Positions 1-6,184 of a stretch of DNA of 8,048 nucleotides are shown in pieces. The position numbers and the translations under genes were made by a program. Numbering within the stretch: the first letter of the stretch is position 1; each line of letters opens with the position of its first letter. The notes below the pieces were generated by a model. That model was not told the DNA's origin, ran no database searches, and was given only the letters and a program-made list of their open reading frames with translations. Source of the DNA: Eubacteriaceae bacterium (GTDB taxonomy: Bacteria; Bacillota; Clostridia; Eubacteriales; UBA1433); NCBI GenBank assembly GCA_012797825.1, contig JAAZOI010000067.1, forward strand, positions 1-8,048, in the 5' to 3' direction.

Positions 1-3000
1 TACCCTCAGCTCCTGTAATAACCGTTACCCCGACACAATACAACAGCCTTGCAATAAGCTGGGATGCTATAGGCGGAGCGACCGGGTATGCGATATACCG
101 CTCAACATCCAGCTCTGGCTCATACGCTTTAGTTACAAAAGTCACTTCAGGTACATCATATGTTAATTCAAGTCTTGCTACAGGAACGACTTATTACTAT
201 AAAGTGCTTGCATACAGAACTGAAGGAGCAGTAATAACCAACAGCTTATACTCAGCGGTAAAATACGCTAAAGTAATACCTGCAACGCCTACAGCGACAG
301 CAATATCCACAGGATATAACAGCGTAAGGATAAGCTGGCCTAAAGTTAGCGGAGCAAGCGGATACACCATATACCGTTGCGCGACCGAGGCAGGCACATA
401 TGCTTCTTTAATAACAACAACATCAAACAGCTATACAAATACATCGCTTGCAACAGGAAGCACATGGTACTACAAAGTAGCTGCATATCGTCTTGTAGGA
501 ACAACCAAAGTATACGGATTACAGTCCGAAGCCATATCAACAATGCCTGTACCCGCAACGCCCGCGCCAACAGCGGTAAGCACCGGGTATAACAGCATTA
601 AAATAAGCTGGCCAGCGGTTGCCGGCGCAAGCGCGTATGAAGTTTATTCGGTAGGTGATAAGGATACATATCTTGCAAGAGTAACTACACCTTATTTCAC
701 TCAATCGGACCTTACTCCGGGCACTTCTTATTCGTATAAAGTAGTGGCATACAAAACTATGGCTTCAAGTGACGTATACGGTATATACAGCAATATAGTA
801 ACTGCTTCGCCTATACCTTCAACACCTTCCATATCGGTGTTGCTTAATACTTACAACAGCTTAAATATTAAATGGAACGAAATACAAGGAGCTGATAAGT
901 ACGAAATAAGCCGTTGTGATACAAGTACGGGTAACTTTACTAAAGCAGGTGAGTCTGTTACAACTAACTTTATCGATAACAATCTTACAACAGGAGCTAC
1001 ATACTACTATAAAGTAAAGGCAGTTATAGAACCTGATGTATACGGAAACGAATCTGCAATATTAAGCTCAAAAGTGCTTCCTGCAGCTCCCGTCGTTACC
1101 GTAACTCCCACATCTTATAACAGCTTAAGTTTAAGTTGGGATAGTGCGGACGGAGTAACAGGCTATAGAATATACCGCTCTACATCAAGTAAAGGAACTT
1201 ACGTTCTTGTAACAACAATCCCAGACGGCAGTATTACTTCGTATATAAACTCCGGGCTTGCGTCAGGCACAACATACTACTATAAGCTTATCGCGTACAG
1301 AACTGACGGAACGGTAACTACATTAAGTCCGTATTCAGCCGTTAAATCAGCAAAAGTATCGCCCGCAATACCGGACGGAGTAAGTGCACAAAGCGCGTCG
1401 TATAATAGTATTAATATAACATGGAATAAAGTGCTCGGAGCAAGCGGATACACGGTATACCGATGCTCTGCACTTACAGGCACATATGCGACTCTCGCAA
1501 CAGTTACAACAAACAGCTATACTAACATAGGTCTAATAACAGGCAGTACATATTACTATAAAGTAGCTGCATATAGACTAGTCGGAACAACAAAAGTATA
1601 CGGCGCTTACTCGCAAATAGTATCCGATTGCCCTAAACCCGCTGCTCCTATCCCGACTGCGGCAAGCGCAGGATATAAAAGCGTTTATATCAACTGGCCG
1701 GCGGTTTTGGGCGCTACGGGGTACGAAGTATATTTAACCGATCAGCAAACTCAAACAGACAAATTGCTTACCCGCACTTCTTCACTTAACTATACACACT
1801 CATCACTTATAACAAATAAGCAGTATTCATATAAAGTAAGAGCGTATACAACTTTAGGAGATAATACTGTATTTGGCTCAGATAGTTCGATTATAACAGC
1901 AACACCTATTCCTTCTACTCCTCAGATAAGCGTAGATTTGAATACTATTAACAGCATAAAAATAAGCTGGGAACCTATCGGCGGCGCTGAAGGTTATGAA
2001 GTATTACGGTCAGCAACAATTGACGGAACATATGAAATAATTTCAACAATATCAGATGCAGAATATGTAGACTCAGGCTTAACTTTACAAAATTCTTATT
2101 ACTATAAAGTAAGAGCATACATTACCGATGAGCCTGATAATATTTACAGCAACTACTCCGCTCCTCTAGGCAAAGTTATGCTTCCCAAAGCGCCCAGTCC
2201 TTCTGCGGCATCTTATAATTATAACAGTATTAAATTAACTTGGGATGCTGTTGACGGAGCAACGGGATATTTGATATACCGCTCAACATCAGCCTCGGGA
2301 ACATATTCCTTCGTATATACAATTACTGATGGCAATACATCATATATAAACCCGGGATTAACTACGGGAACAGCTTACTACTATAAAGTAAAAGCATATA
2401 CAACAACTCCAAACGGTGAAGTTTACAGTGACTATTCAACATATGCCAGCTCCAGACCTTATACTACTGCGCCAATTATTACAACGTCCGTACCAATTTA
2501 CAACAATATAAGAATAGATTGGAACGCAGTTGAAGGCGCTAGCGGATACCAGGTTTACCGTGCGACTACACTTGACGGAACATACGGTTTAATAGCTGAT
2601 ATAAAAACACTGAATTATATAAATACGGGCCTTGCGATGGAAAAAACATATTATTATAAAGTCAGAGCATACAGAACTTTAGGTACAACAAAAGTAGGCG
2701 GCGTTTATTCTGATATAGAAATCAATAAAACACGTCAGCCGATTAAGCCTAACATCATAATTGATTTTAAAAACACTTATGTTAATTATTTTTCTCCCGA
2801 TAAAAGTTACGACTCTCCTGATTATGTAGGTTTTTACTTATATAATAACGGGCAGCTGCCGTTAACAATATACAGCAAAAACGCTTTGCTTTATAATTAC
2901 TTTGATGAATATTATAACAGCAGTCTTGTACTTCACTACGATAAAGACTACGACAATATTCAGGCTGGGCCGAGCGAAGATGGTTTTGTAAACTTTTATA

Positions 3001-3122
3001 CTCAGGAGTATCCTTCCTGGTATGACATGGATTCAATAATATACTTTGATTTTATGTACGACGGTATAATGTATAGAGGATATGTAAGCTATAATCACGG
3101 CTGCGGTTATTGGAAGAAATAA
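1..3122 (+). CDS. Large FN3-repeat surface/secreted protein, C-terminal part (5' truncated by window)
   Basis: The frame is open from the left edge (first full codon at 3) to TAA at 3120-3122, giving 1039 visible residues; the true start lies outside. A GTG at 204 is only an internal valine codon of FN3 domain 1. Ten tandem FN3 domains of 88-94 residues begin at 6, 282, 555, 819, 1083, 1365, 1641, 1914, 2187 and 2466. Each has an xxP opening, a YNS-[IVL]-x-[IL]-x-W strand, a GA-x-GY-x-[IV]-YR strand and a TYYYKVxAY strand. A 126-residue Tyr/Asp-rich domain (2742-3119) closes the protein. There is no LPXTG motif, C-terminal membrane helix, SLH or choline-binding repeat at this end, so any anchor or catalytic module must be N-terminal and unseen. 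Bacterial FN3 arrays usually act as extracellular spacers or adhesin stalks; that role here is inference. Translated domains resemble each other far more than their codons do, so the repeats are not recent. Confidence 0.93.
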   Translation, partial: PSAPVITVTPTQYNSLAISWDAIGGATGYAIYRSTSSSGSYALVTKVTSGTSYVNSSLATGTTYYYKVLAYRTEGAVITNSLYSAVKYAKVIPATPTATAISTGYNSVRISWPKVSGASGYTIYRCATEAGTYASLITTTSNSYTNTSLATGSTWYYKVAAYRLVGTTKVYGLQSEAISTMPVPATPAPTAVSTGYNSIKISWPAVAGASAYEVYSVGDKDTYLARVTTPYFTQSDLTPGTSYSYKVVAYKTMASSDVYGIYSNIVTASPIPSTPSISVLLNTYNSLNIKWNEIQGADKYEISRCDTSTGNFTKAGESVTTNFIDNNLTTGATYYYKVKAVIEPDVYGNESAILSSKVLPAAPVVTVTPTSYNSLSLSWDSADGVTGYRIYRSTSSKGTYVLVTTIPDGSITSYINSGLASGTTYYYKLIAYRTDGTVTTLSPYSAVKSAKVSPAIPDGVSAQSASYNSINITWNKVLGASGYTVYRCSALTGTYATLATVTTNSYTNIGLITGSTYYYKVAAYRLVGTTKVYGAYSQIVSDCPKPAAPIPTAASAGYKSVYINWPAVLGATGYEVYLTDQQTQTDKLLTRTSSLNYTHSSLITNKQYSYKVRAYTTLGDNTVFGSDSSIITATPIPSTPQISVDLNTINSIKISWEPIGGAEGYEVLRSATIDGTYEIISTISDAEYVDSGLTLQNSYYYKVRAYITDEPDNIYSNYSAPLGKVMLPKAPSPSAASYNYNSIKLTWDAVDGATGYLIYRSTSASGTYSFVYTITDGNTSYINPGLTTGTAYYYKVKAYTTTPNGEVYSDYSTYASSRPYTTAPIITTSVPIYNNIRIDWNAVEGASGYQVYRATTLDGTYGLIADIKTLNYINTGLAMEKTYYYKVRAYRTLGTTKVGGVYSDIEINKTRQPIKPNIIIDFKNTYVNYFSPDKSYDSPDYVGFYLYNNGQLPLTIYSKNALLYNYFDEYYNSSLVLHYDKDYDNIQAGPSEDGFVNFYTQEYPSWYDMDSIIYFDFMYDGIMYRGYVSYNHGCGYWKK
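6..1082 (+). repeat. FN3 super-repeat unit I (domains A1-B1-C1-D1)
   Basis: Four consecutive FN3 domains (6-281, 282-554, 555-818, 819-1082) resemble, in order, the four domains of the next unit more than they resemble each other. A1 carries a VITVTPTQYNSL opening and YRSTSSSG. B1 carries GASGYTIYRC and YYKVAAYRLVGTTKVYG. C1 has PAVAGASAYEVY and ends ASPIP. D1 opens STPSISVLLNTYNS. The period to the next unit is 1077 bp. Confidence 0.8.
1083..2186 (+). repeat. FN3 super-repeat unit II (domains A2-B2-C2-D2)
   Basis: Domains at 1083-1364, 1365-1640, 1641-1913 and 1914-2186 repeat the order of unit I. A2 has VVTVTPTSYNSL and YRSTSSKG. B2 has GASGYTVYRC and an identical 17-residue run YYKVAAYRLVGTTKVYG. 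C2 has PAVLGATGYEVY and ends ATPIP. D2 opens STPQISVDLNTINS. Hand alignment of B1 with B2 after the YNS motif gives roughly 50 identities in about 77 positions. Domain junctions are conserved too (C-D: PIPSTPxISVxLNT), which points to duplication of a multi-domain block. Confidence 0.8.
2187..2741 (+). repeat. FN3 super-repeat unit III, partial (domains A3-B3)
   Basis: Domain 9 (2187-2465) is A-type (YNSIKLTWDAVDGATGY, then YRSTSASGTY). Domain 10 (2466-2741) is B-type but more divergent (GASGYQVYRA, then AYRTLGTTKVGG). The series stops after B, and the C-terminal domain follows directly. The B3 assignment is weaker than the others. Confidence 0.65.
2742..3119 (+). other. Tyr/Asp-rich C-terminal domain of the FN3 protein
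   Basis: These 126 residues follow the last FN3 domain and do not match the FN3 pattern. About 22 are tyrosines, with many Asp, Asn and Phe. Visible segments include FYLYNNGQLPLTIYS, a central AGPSEDGFVNFY, and IIYFDFMYDGIMYRGYVSY, ending in HGCGYWKK. Alternating hydrophobic/aromatic positions and an NNG turn suggest a beta-sandwich (Ig-like) fold. I do not recognise the family. It could be a ligand-binding tip or a C-terminal secretion or assembly domain; both are guesses. Confidence 0.6.
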
Positions 3123-3132
3123 ATAACCAAAT

Positions 3133-3162
3133 AAATAACCCTCTTTAAAGGGGGTTATTTTT
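3133..3162 (+). terminator. Rho-independent terminator after the FN3 gene
   Basis: The left arm AAATAACCC (3133-3141) pairs perfectly with GGGTTATTT (3152-3160). Inner pairs (3142-3144 with 3149-3151, one T-G wobble) extend the stem to a TTAA tetraloop, and a run of five T spans 3158-3162. It lies 11 nt after the FN3 stop. It is also about 10 nt past the stop of the convergent macrodomain gene, where the opposite strand gives a weaker T-rich tail, so it may work in both directions. Confidence 0.88.
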
Positions 3163-3171
3163 ATGTTATCG

Positions 3172-3675
3172 TTATATATCGCCTATTGTCTTCAAGCCCA
3201 ATTTATAATCATAATCACTAAAAAAAACTAAATATACATCCATGTCATTAGCTGATAGAAATTCGCTTATTGCGTTAACTGCTACTTTTATTGCTTCTTC
3301 TTTGGGGTATCCGTATATTCCCGAGGAAATAAGCGGAAACGCTATAGACTTGCAGTTATTTTTCAGTGCCAGATTTAATGAGTTTATATAGCAGCTTCGC
3401 AGCAGTTCTTCCTCGCCGCTGCTGCCTCCGCGCCATATCGGTCCTGCCGTATGAATAATGTATTTAGCGTATAAGTTATATCCAGAAGTAATTACTGCGT
3501 CTCCTGTATTGCATCCGCCTATACTGTCGCATTCTTTTTGCAGCTTATCCGCGCCTGCGGATGAAAATATCGCTCCGCATACTCCTCCTCCCATTTTTAG
3601 CGATGAGTTTGCGGCGTTTACAATTGCGTCAACTTTCATATTGCATATATTATCATTAACTATTTGCAGCGTCAT
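3172..3675 (-). CDS. Macrodomain protein (ADP-ribose-binding, Appr-1''-p processing family)
   Basis: This 167-residue single-domain protein is full length for free-standing bacterial macrodomains, which bind ADP-ribose and often hydrolyse ADP-ribosyl or O-acetyl-ADP-ribose esters in the cytosol. Visible signatures, in order: VDAIVNAANSSL (15-26) with Asn20 and Asn23; loop GGGVCGAIFSSAG (29-41); GDAVITSGYNL (58-68); KYIIHTAGP (71-79); and the phosphate-binding loop PLISSGIYGYP (114-124). In MacroD/YmdB-type enzymes the first loop usually reads GGGVDGAIH; here Asp is Cys33 and His is Phe37, so catalysis may differ or be lost. The start at 3675 is chosen because AAGGAGG sits 5 nt upstream; an in-frame ATG at 3720 lies in the promoter/leader and lacks a Shine-Dalgarno site. 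The gene is single, convergent with the FN3 gene and divergent from the zinc-ribbon gene. Confidence 0.93.
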   Translation of the reverse strand: MTLQIVNDNICNMKVDAIVNAANSSLKMGGGVCGAIFSSAGADKLQKECDSIGGCNTGDAVITSGYNLYAKYIIHTAGPIWRGGSSGEEELLRSCYINSLNLALKNNCKSIAFPLISSGIYGYPKEEAIKVAVNAISEFLSANDMDVYLVFFSDYDYKLGLKTIGDI

Positions 3676-3680
3676 ATTGC

Positions 3681-3687
3681 CCTCCTT
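3681..3687 (-). promoter_or_regulatory. Shine-Dalgarno site that fixes the macrodomain start
   Basis: The minus strand reads AAGGAGG here, a full anti-16S match, followed by 5 nt (GCAAT) and ATG at 3675-3673. This supports the shorter reading frame over the ATG 45 nt further upstream. Confidence 0.85.
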
Positions 3688-3720
3688 AATTATGATATAA
3701 CATTTTTCATTTATATTCAT

Positions 3721-3726
3721 ATTATA
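3721..3726 (-). promoter_or_regulatory. Possible -10 element of the macrodomain gene
   Basis: The minus strand reads TATAAT here, placing a transcript start near 3714 and a leader of about 40 nt. No good -35 hexamer is present at 16-18 nt spacing. In such AT-rich DNA a perfect -10 can occur by chance. Confidence 0.35.
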
Positions 3727-3776
3727 AAAATGTATAAAATTTTTTTAATATACTATTATTGTAAAAAATATAATAA

Positions 3777-3805
3777 TTGTATATGATTTTTTTGTATGCT
3801 ATTAT
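3777..3805 (+). promoter_or_regulatory. Extended -10 promoter of the zinc-ribbon membrane gene
   Basis: TTGTAT (3777-3782, a weak -35), a 17-nt spacer and TATTAT (3800-3805, five of six consensus bases) precede the gene. A TG dinucleotide at 3797-3798, one base before the -10, makes it an extended -10. The expected start is near 3812, just upstream of the AAGGAG Shine-Dalgarno at 3819-3824. Confidence 0.55.
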
Positions 3806-3835
3806 TAAATAAAATGATAAGGAGTTGTGATAAAT

Positions 3836-4219
3836 ATGTATTGTAAAAATTGCGGTTCAACACTTCCTGACAGCACCTCAGACGGTGAGTTTTGCACTTA
3901 CTGCGGTTCTAAAGTCACATTAGGCGATGCAGTCCAAAATCAAACGTATCAAGCTGCAAATACTGCTGTTAGCAATGTTAATCCTACAGCGACAAATACT
4001 TTCGCCATAGCAGGGTTTGTTCTCGGCTTAATATCCTGGTTTTTAAACCTTTGGGGCATTATAGGCACGTTAGCTATCGTTTTTTCTGCCTTAGGTTTAT
4101 CTAAGCTTAAGTTATATAATAATAAAGGCAAAGTATTTGCTATTATAGGTTTGATATCAGGTATTTGTAATGTGCTTTATTTTGTAATACGTCTTATCTA
4201 TATAATAGGCTTATATTAA
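3836..4219 (+). CDS. Zinc-ribbon membrane protein, DUF4190-like
   Basis: This 127-residue protein starts with a zinc ribbon: two C-x2-C knuckles (Cys3/Cys6 and Cys20/Cys23, each followed by Gly). A polar Gln/Asn/Thr-rich linker covers about 27-54. A hydrophobic region follows (about 55-88, possibly two closely spaced helices), then a basic KLKLYNNKGK stretch and a last helix (about 100-126). The AIAGFVLGLI and GKVFAIIGLISGI segments resemble DUF4190-type proteins, small Gram-positive membrane proteins of unknown role. A GTG at 3827 is in frame but lies only 2 nt from AAGGAG (3819-3824). ATG at 3836 (spacing 11) starts the protein directly before the first Cys and is preferred. It is monocistronic, with its own promoter and terminator. 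Zinc binding is inferred from the cysteine pattern; the function is unknown. Confidence 0.88.
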   Translation: MYCKNCGSTLPDSTSDGEFCTYCGSKVTLGDAVQNQTYQAANTAVSNVNPTATNTFAIAGFVLGLISWFLNLWGIIGTLAIVFSALGLSKLKLYNNKGKVFAIIGLISGICNVLYFVIRLIYIIGLY

Positions 4220-4237
4220 ACTAATCTAATGTACATA

Positions 4238-4263
4238 AAAAGGCTAAATGTTATTAGCCTTTT
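4238..4263 (+). terminator. Bidirectional terminator between convergent membrane-protein genes
   Basis: The arms AAAAGGCTAA (4238-4247) and TTAGCCTTTT (4254-4263) form a perfect 10-bp stem with a 6-nt loop, followed by GTTTTTA on the plus strand. The A-run in the left arm supplies a U tail on the minus strand. The hairpin therefore suits both the zinc-ribbon gene (stop 4219) and the opposing gene (stop at 4279). Confidence 0.88.
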
Positions 4264-4278
4264 GTTTTTATTGTTAAT

Positions 4279-4662
4279 TTATTCTTTTGCTTCCGTTTCA
4301 ACGTTGTCCGCATTATTTATTTCAGCTTTCTCTTCCGCATCAATCTTTATGTTTTGCTTATCCAGCTCAAATATTTTTATAAATATTTTTCTTGCGGTAA
4401 ACAATATTATTGAAACGCCTCCGTAAAGAGCAAGCGAATCCGCAACACCCGGCACAAGCTGCGTCATAAGGAAACTTTTTACAATAACCGCAGTTGAGTA
4501 TCCCTGCGCGGTATATTCTTTGATATAATAACAAAATTGATATATCGTGCTGGTAAGTGCTGCAACCCCTACAAGGGCTATAACAAAAGCCGCTACTAAA
4601 AGAAATTTAGCATATACTGAGTTTTTGTTTTTTTTAGGGTTTTTTTCGATTACAATTTTCAT
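4279..4662 (-). CDS. Hypothetical two-helix membrane protein with acidic tail
   Basis: I do not recognise the family. From ATG at 4662 it has 127 residues: a Lys/Asn-rich cytoplasmic-looking N-terminus (1-19), helix 1 (about 20-42, FLLVAAFVIALVGVAAL), a loop with YYIKEYTAQGYSTAV, helix 2 (about 68-93, including PGVADSLALYGGVSIILF), a basic RKIFIKIF stretch, and an acidic, polar tail rich in Glu, Asp, Asn and Ala. The start is uncertain: GGAG lies 12 nt upstream of 4662, which is longish. In-frame ATG (4698) and GTG (4722) are possible but have no Shine-Dalgarno. It lies on the same strand as the amidohydrolase, 170 nt downstream, with a good promoter between and no terminator seen, so it may be transcribed both alone and by read-through. 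Two A-runs (7 and 8 nt) fall within the first 12 codons. Confidence 0.75.
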   Translation of the reverse strand: MKIVIEKNPKKNKNSVYAKFLLVAAFVIALVGVAALTSTIYQFCYYIKEYTAQGYSTAVIVKSFLMTQLVPGVADSLALYGGVSIILFTARKIFIKIFELDKQNIKIDAEEKAEINNADNVETEAKE

Positions 4663-4761
4663 TAAGAATTTAATCTCCGATCTAAATTTATTATTCATAT
4701 TATATTTTTGTAATGTGAACACTGAGTGAATATATTATATCATTTTTATATATGATATATT

Positions 4762-4790
4762 TTTATAATTATATCATTTATCTTTGACAA
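4762..4790 (-). promoter_or_regulatory. Sigma-A-type promoter of the two-helix membrane protein
   Basis: On the minus strand TTGTCA (4790-4785) is followed by a 17-nt spacer and TATAAA (4767-4762); each hexamer matches consensus at five of six positions. The expected start is near 4755, giving a leader of about 90 nt before ATG at 4662. Three copies of an 8-mer (TATATCAT or its complement) surround it at 4736, 4752 and 4770. Confidence 0.6.
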
Positions 4791-4832
4791 TATTATATAA
4801 ATTTAAATCAGTTCATCATTTTCAAATGTTTA

Positions 4833-6023
4833 TTATTTATTTCCTTCCAGCCAATCAATTGCTCCTTGCGCAAGTAAAGCAGTTCCAATATAAAACACAT
4901 CTTCATCAAGCATAAATCCTGAATTATGATGCGGATACACCGGACCTTTTTCCTCATTTACACCGCCAAGGAAGAAAAACGTACCCGGAACTTCAGATAA
5001 ATAATAAGCTACATCTTCTCCGCCCATAGTAGGTTCGGTGATTTGTATAATATTTTCATTTCCAATAAGCTTTTTGGCGCTTTTTACAAATTCTGCCGTA
5101 AACTCCGAATTGTTTATTACCGGAGGCGCGCCCCAAGTAATATTAAAATCGTAACTCCCGCGCATCGCTTTAGTTATCCCTGCGGCAATTTCTTCTATAC
5201 GCGCAGCAATAATTTCTCTCTCTGTCTGATTTAACGCTCTGAAAGTGCCTTCAATTTCAACAAATTCAGGGATAATATTATATGCAGTGCCACCATTTAT
5301 TTTACCAATTGTGACTACACACGGATGTGTAGGGTTTATTTCACGGCTGACAATAGTCTGAAGAGCATTTATTATCTGCCCTGCAATAACTATAGGGTCT
5401 ATCCCTATATGCGGCATTGCCCCGTGGCAACCCGAGCCGATAATTTTGAGATTAAATTTATCAAAGGAAGCCATAACTTTTCCGTAGCTTATTCCAATTT
5501 GTCCCGGTCCTATTTGCTCGAATATAGAGCCTATATGTAATCCCAAAAATCCATCTACTTTGGGATTTTCCATAACCCCATCCTTTATCATCAATTTTGC
5601 GCCGCTGCTGCCTTCCTCATCCGGCTGGAATATAAGTTTAATTGTGCCGTTTATTAAATCACGATTTTCATTTAATATTTTTGCAGCTCCGAGAAGCATT
5701 GCAATGTGAGCATCGTGGCCGCAGGCATGCATATTTCCGTTTGATGATGCAAATTCAAGATCCGTCTCTTCCGTAATAGGCAGACCATCCATATCCGACC
5801 TAAGGGCAATTACTTTCCCGCTTTTCTCCCCCTTAATAAGGCCGACTATACCGCAAATGCCAACATTATCCTCATATTCAATACCCATGTCTTCTAATTT
5901 GGCAGTTATAAAAGCAGTAGTTTCCGTAAGGTCAATGCCAACCTCCGGCATCGTGTGAAGCTGCCTTCTCCACTTCACAATTTCATGTTGAATTTTCTTG
6001 GATTCTTCCATAATATTAATCAT
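4833..6023 (-). CDS. M20 family amidohydrolase / metallopeptidase (M20D-like)
   Basis: This complete 396-residue protein has the usual length of M20D amidohydrolases (hippurate, IAA-amino-acid and N-acetyl-diaminopimelate hydrolases), two-metal cytosolic enzymes that cleave N-acyl amino acids. Visible sites: RRQLHTMPEVG (19-29) at the N-terminus; RSDMDGLP (75-82); the metal motif HACGHDAH (99-106) with Cys101 and His103; QPDEEGSSGA (133-142) with general base Glu136 and ligand Glu137; GLHIG with His163; the dimerisation-domain segment SGCHGAMPHIGIDP (197-210); and the final ligand in PHHNSGF (His365/His366). All expected ligands are present, so it should be active. The acyl substrate cannot be read from sequence; deacetylation in lysine/diaminopimelate metabolism or peptide-derived amide salvage are alternatives. 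GAGG 6 nt before ATG at 6023 supports this start over the ATG four codons in. A Rex-like operator lies between promoter and start codon. Confidence 0.93.
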   Translation of the reverse strand: MINIMEESKKIQHEIVKWRRQLHTMPEVGIDLTETTAFITAKLEDMGIEYEDNVGICGIVGLIKGEKSGKVIALRSDMDGLPITEETDLEFASSNGNMHACGHDAHIAMLLGAAKILNENRDLINGTIKLIFQPDEEGSSGAKLMIKDGVMENPKVDGFLGLHIGSIFEQIGPGQIGISYGKVMASFDKFNLKIIGSGCHGAMPHIGIDPIVIAGQIINALQTIVSREINPTHPCVVTIGKINGGTAYNIIPEFVEIEGTFRALNQTEREIIAARIEEIAAGITKAMRGSYDFNITWGAPPVINNSEFTAEFVKSAKKLIGNENIIQITEPTMGGEDVAYYLSEVPGTFFFLGGVNEEKGPVYPHHNSGFMLDEDVFYIGTALLAQGAIDWLEGNK

Positions 6024-6034
6024 AAAATACCTCT

Positions 6035-6052
6035 TTGTTAAACGTTTAATAA
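6035..6052. promoter_or_regulatory. Rex-like operator (redox-responsive) in the divergent region
   Basis: The 18-mer TTGTTAA-ACGT-TTAATAA matches the Rex consensus TTGTTAA-N4-TTAACAA at 13 of 14 specified bases (one C to T change). Its core TTAAACGTTTAA (6038-6049) is a perfect 12-bp palindrome. It lies just downstream of the amidohydrolase -10 (6058-6063), around the expected start, where repressor binding would block transcription. It is about 170 nt from the crotonase start. Rex represses fermentation genes until NADH rises; use of this site is inference. A LacI-family regulator is the alternative, because its operators also centre on AAACGTTT. Confidence 0.5.
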
Positions 6053-6057
6053 AATCG

Positions 6058-6087
6058 ATTATAATATGCCGCCAACATATAAATCAA
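6058..6087 (-). promoter_or_regulatory. Promoter of the amidohydrolase gene
   Basis: On the minus strand TTGATT (6087-6082) and a perfect TATAAT (6063-6058) are separated by 18 nt. The expected start is near 6051, giving a leader of roughly 28 nt that contains the Rex-like palindrome and the GAGG Shine-Dalgarno. Confidence 0.6.
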
Positions 6088-6184
6088 TAAAAAAATAAAA
6101 TTAATGCCCACCTTGTAAATAACCGTCCGTCTACTGTTTAAAATAATTTATTAAATAAATAAAAGCAATTTTAATTAAAAATAG

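Noticed and set aside
204..206. GTG at 204 as the start of the FN3 protein
   Set aside because: The same frame is open from position 3, and the upstream codons form the first two thirds of FN3 domain 1; the GTG is the Val of a TYYYKV strand.
1280..1483. Antisense frames within the FN3 gene (for example 197-397, 346-570, 1280-1483, 2782-3036)
   Set aside because: They are shadows of the repeat-rich coding strand. Their similarity to each other follows from the FN3 repeats, and none has a credible start signal.
1..3122. CRISPR-like or mobile-element repeats in the left third
   Set aside because: The periodicity is at protein-domain level (about 270-280 bp), with diverged codons, no spacers, no terminal inverted repeats and no transposase.
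3676..3720. Longer macrodomain start at ATG 3720 (15 extra residues)
   Set aside because: It has no Shine-Dalgarno, lies just after the probable -10, and the extra residues are not macrodomain-like. ATG at 3675 has a full AAGGAGG 5 nt upstream.
4784..4789. Perfect TTGACA on the plus strand as a plus-strand promoter
   Set aside because: No -10 hexamer lies at 16-18 nt spacing, and no plus-strand gene follows before 6221; it overlaps the minus-strand TTGTCA by palindromic coincidence.
6035..6052. CcpA catabolite-responsive element (cre)
   Set aside because: The AACG core fits, but the outer TG and CA positions of the cre consensus are missing on both sides; the Rex pattern fits far better.
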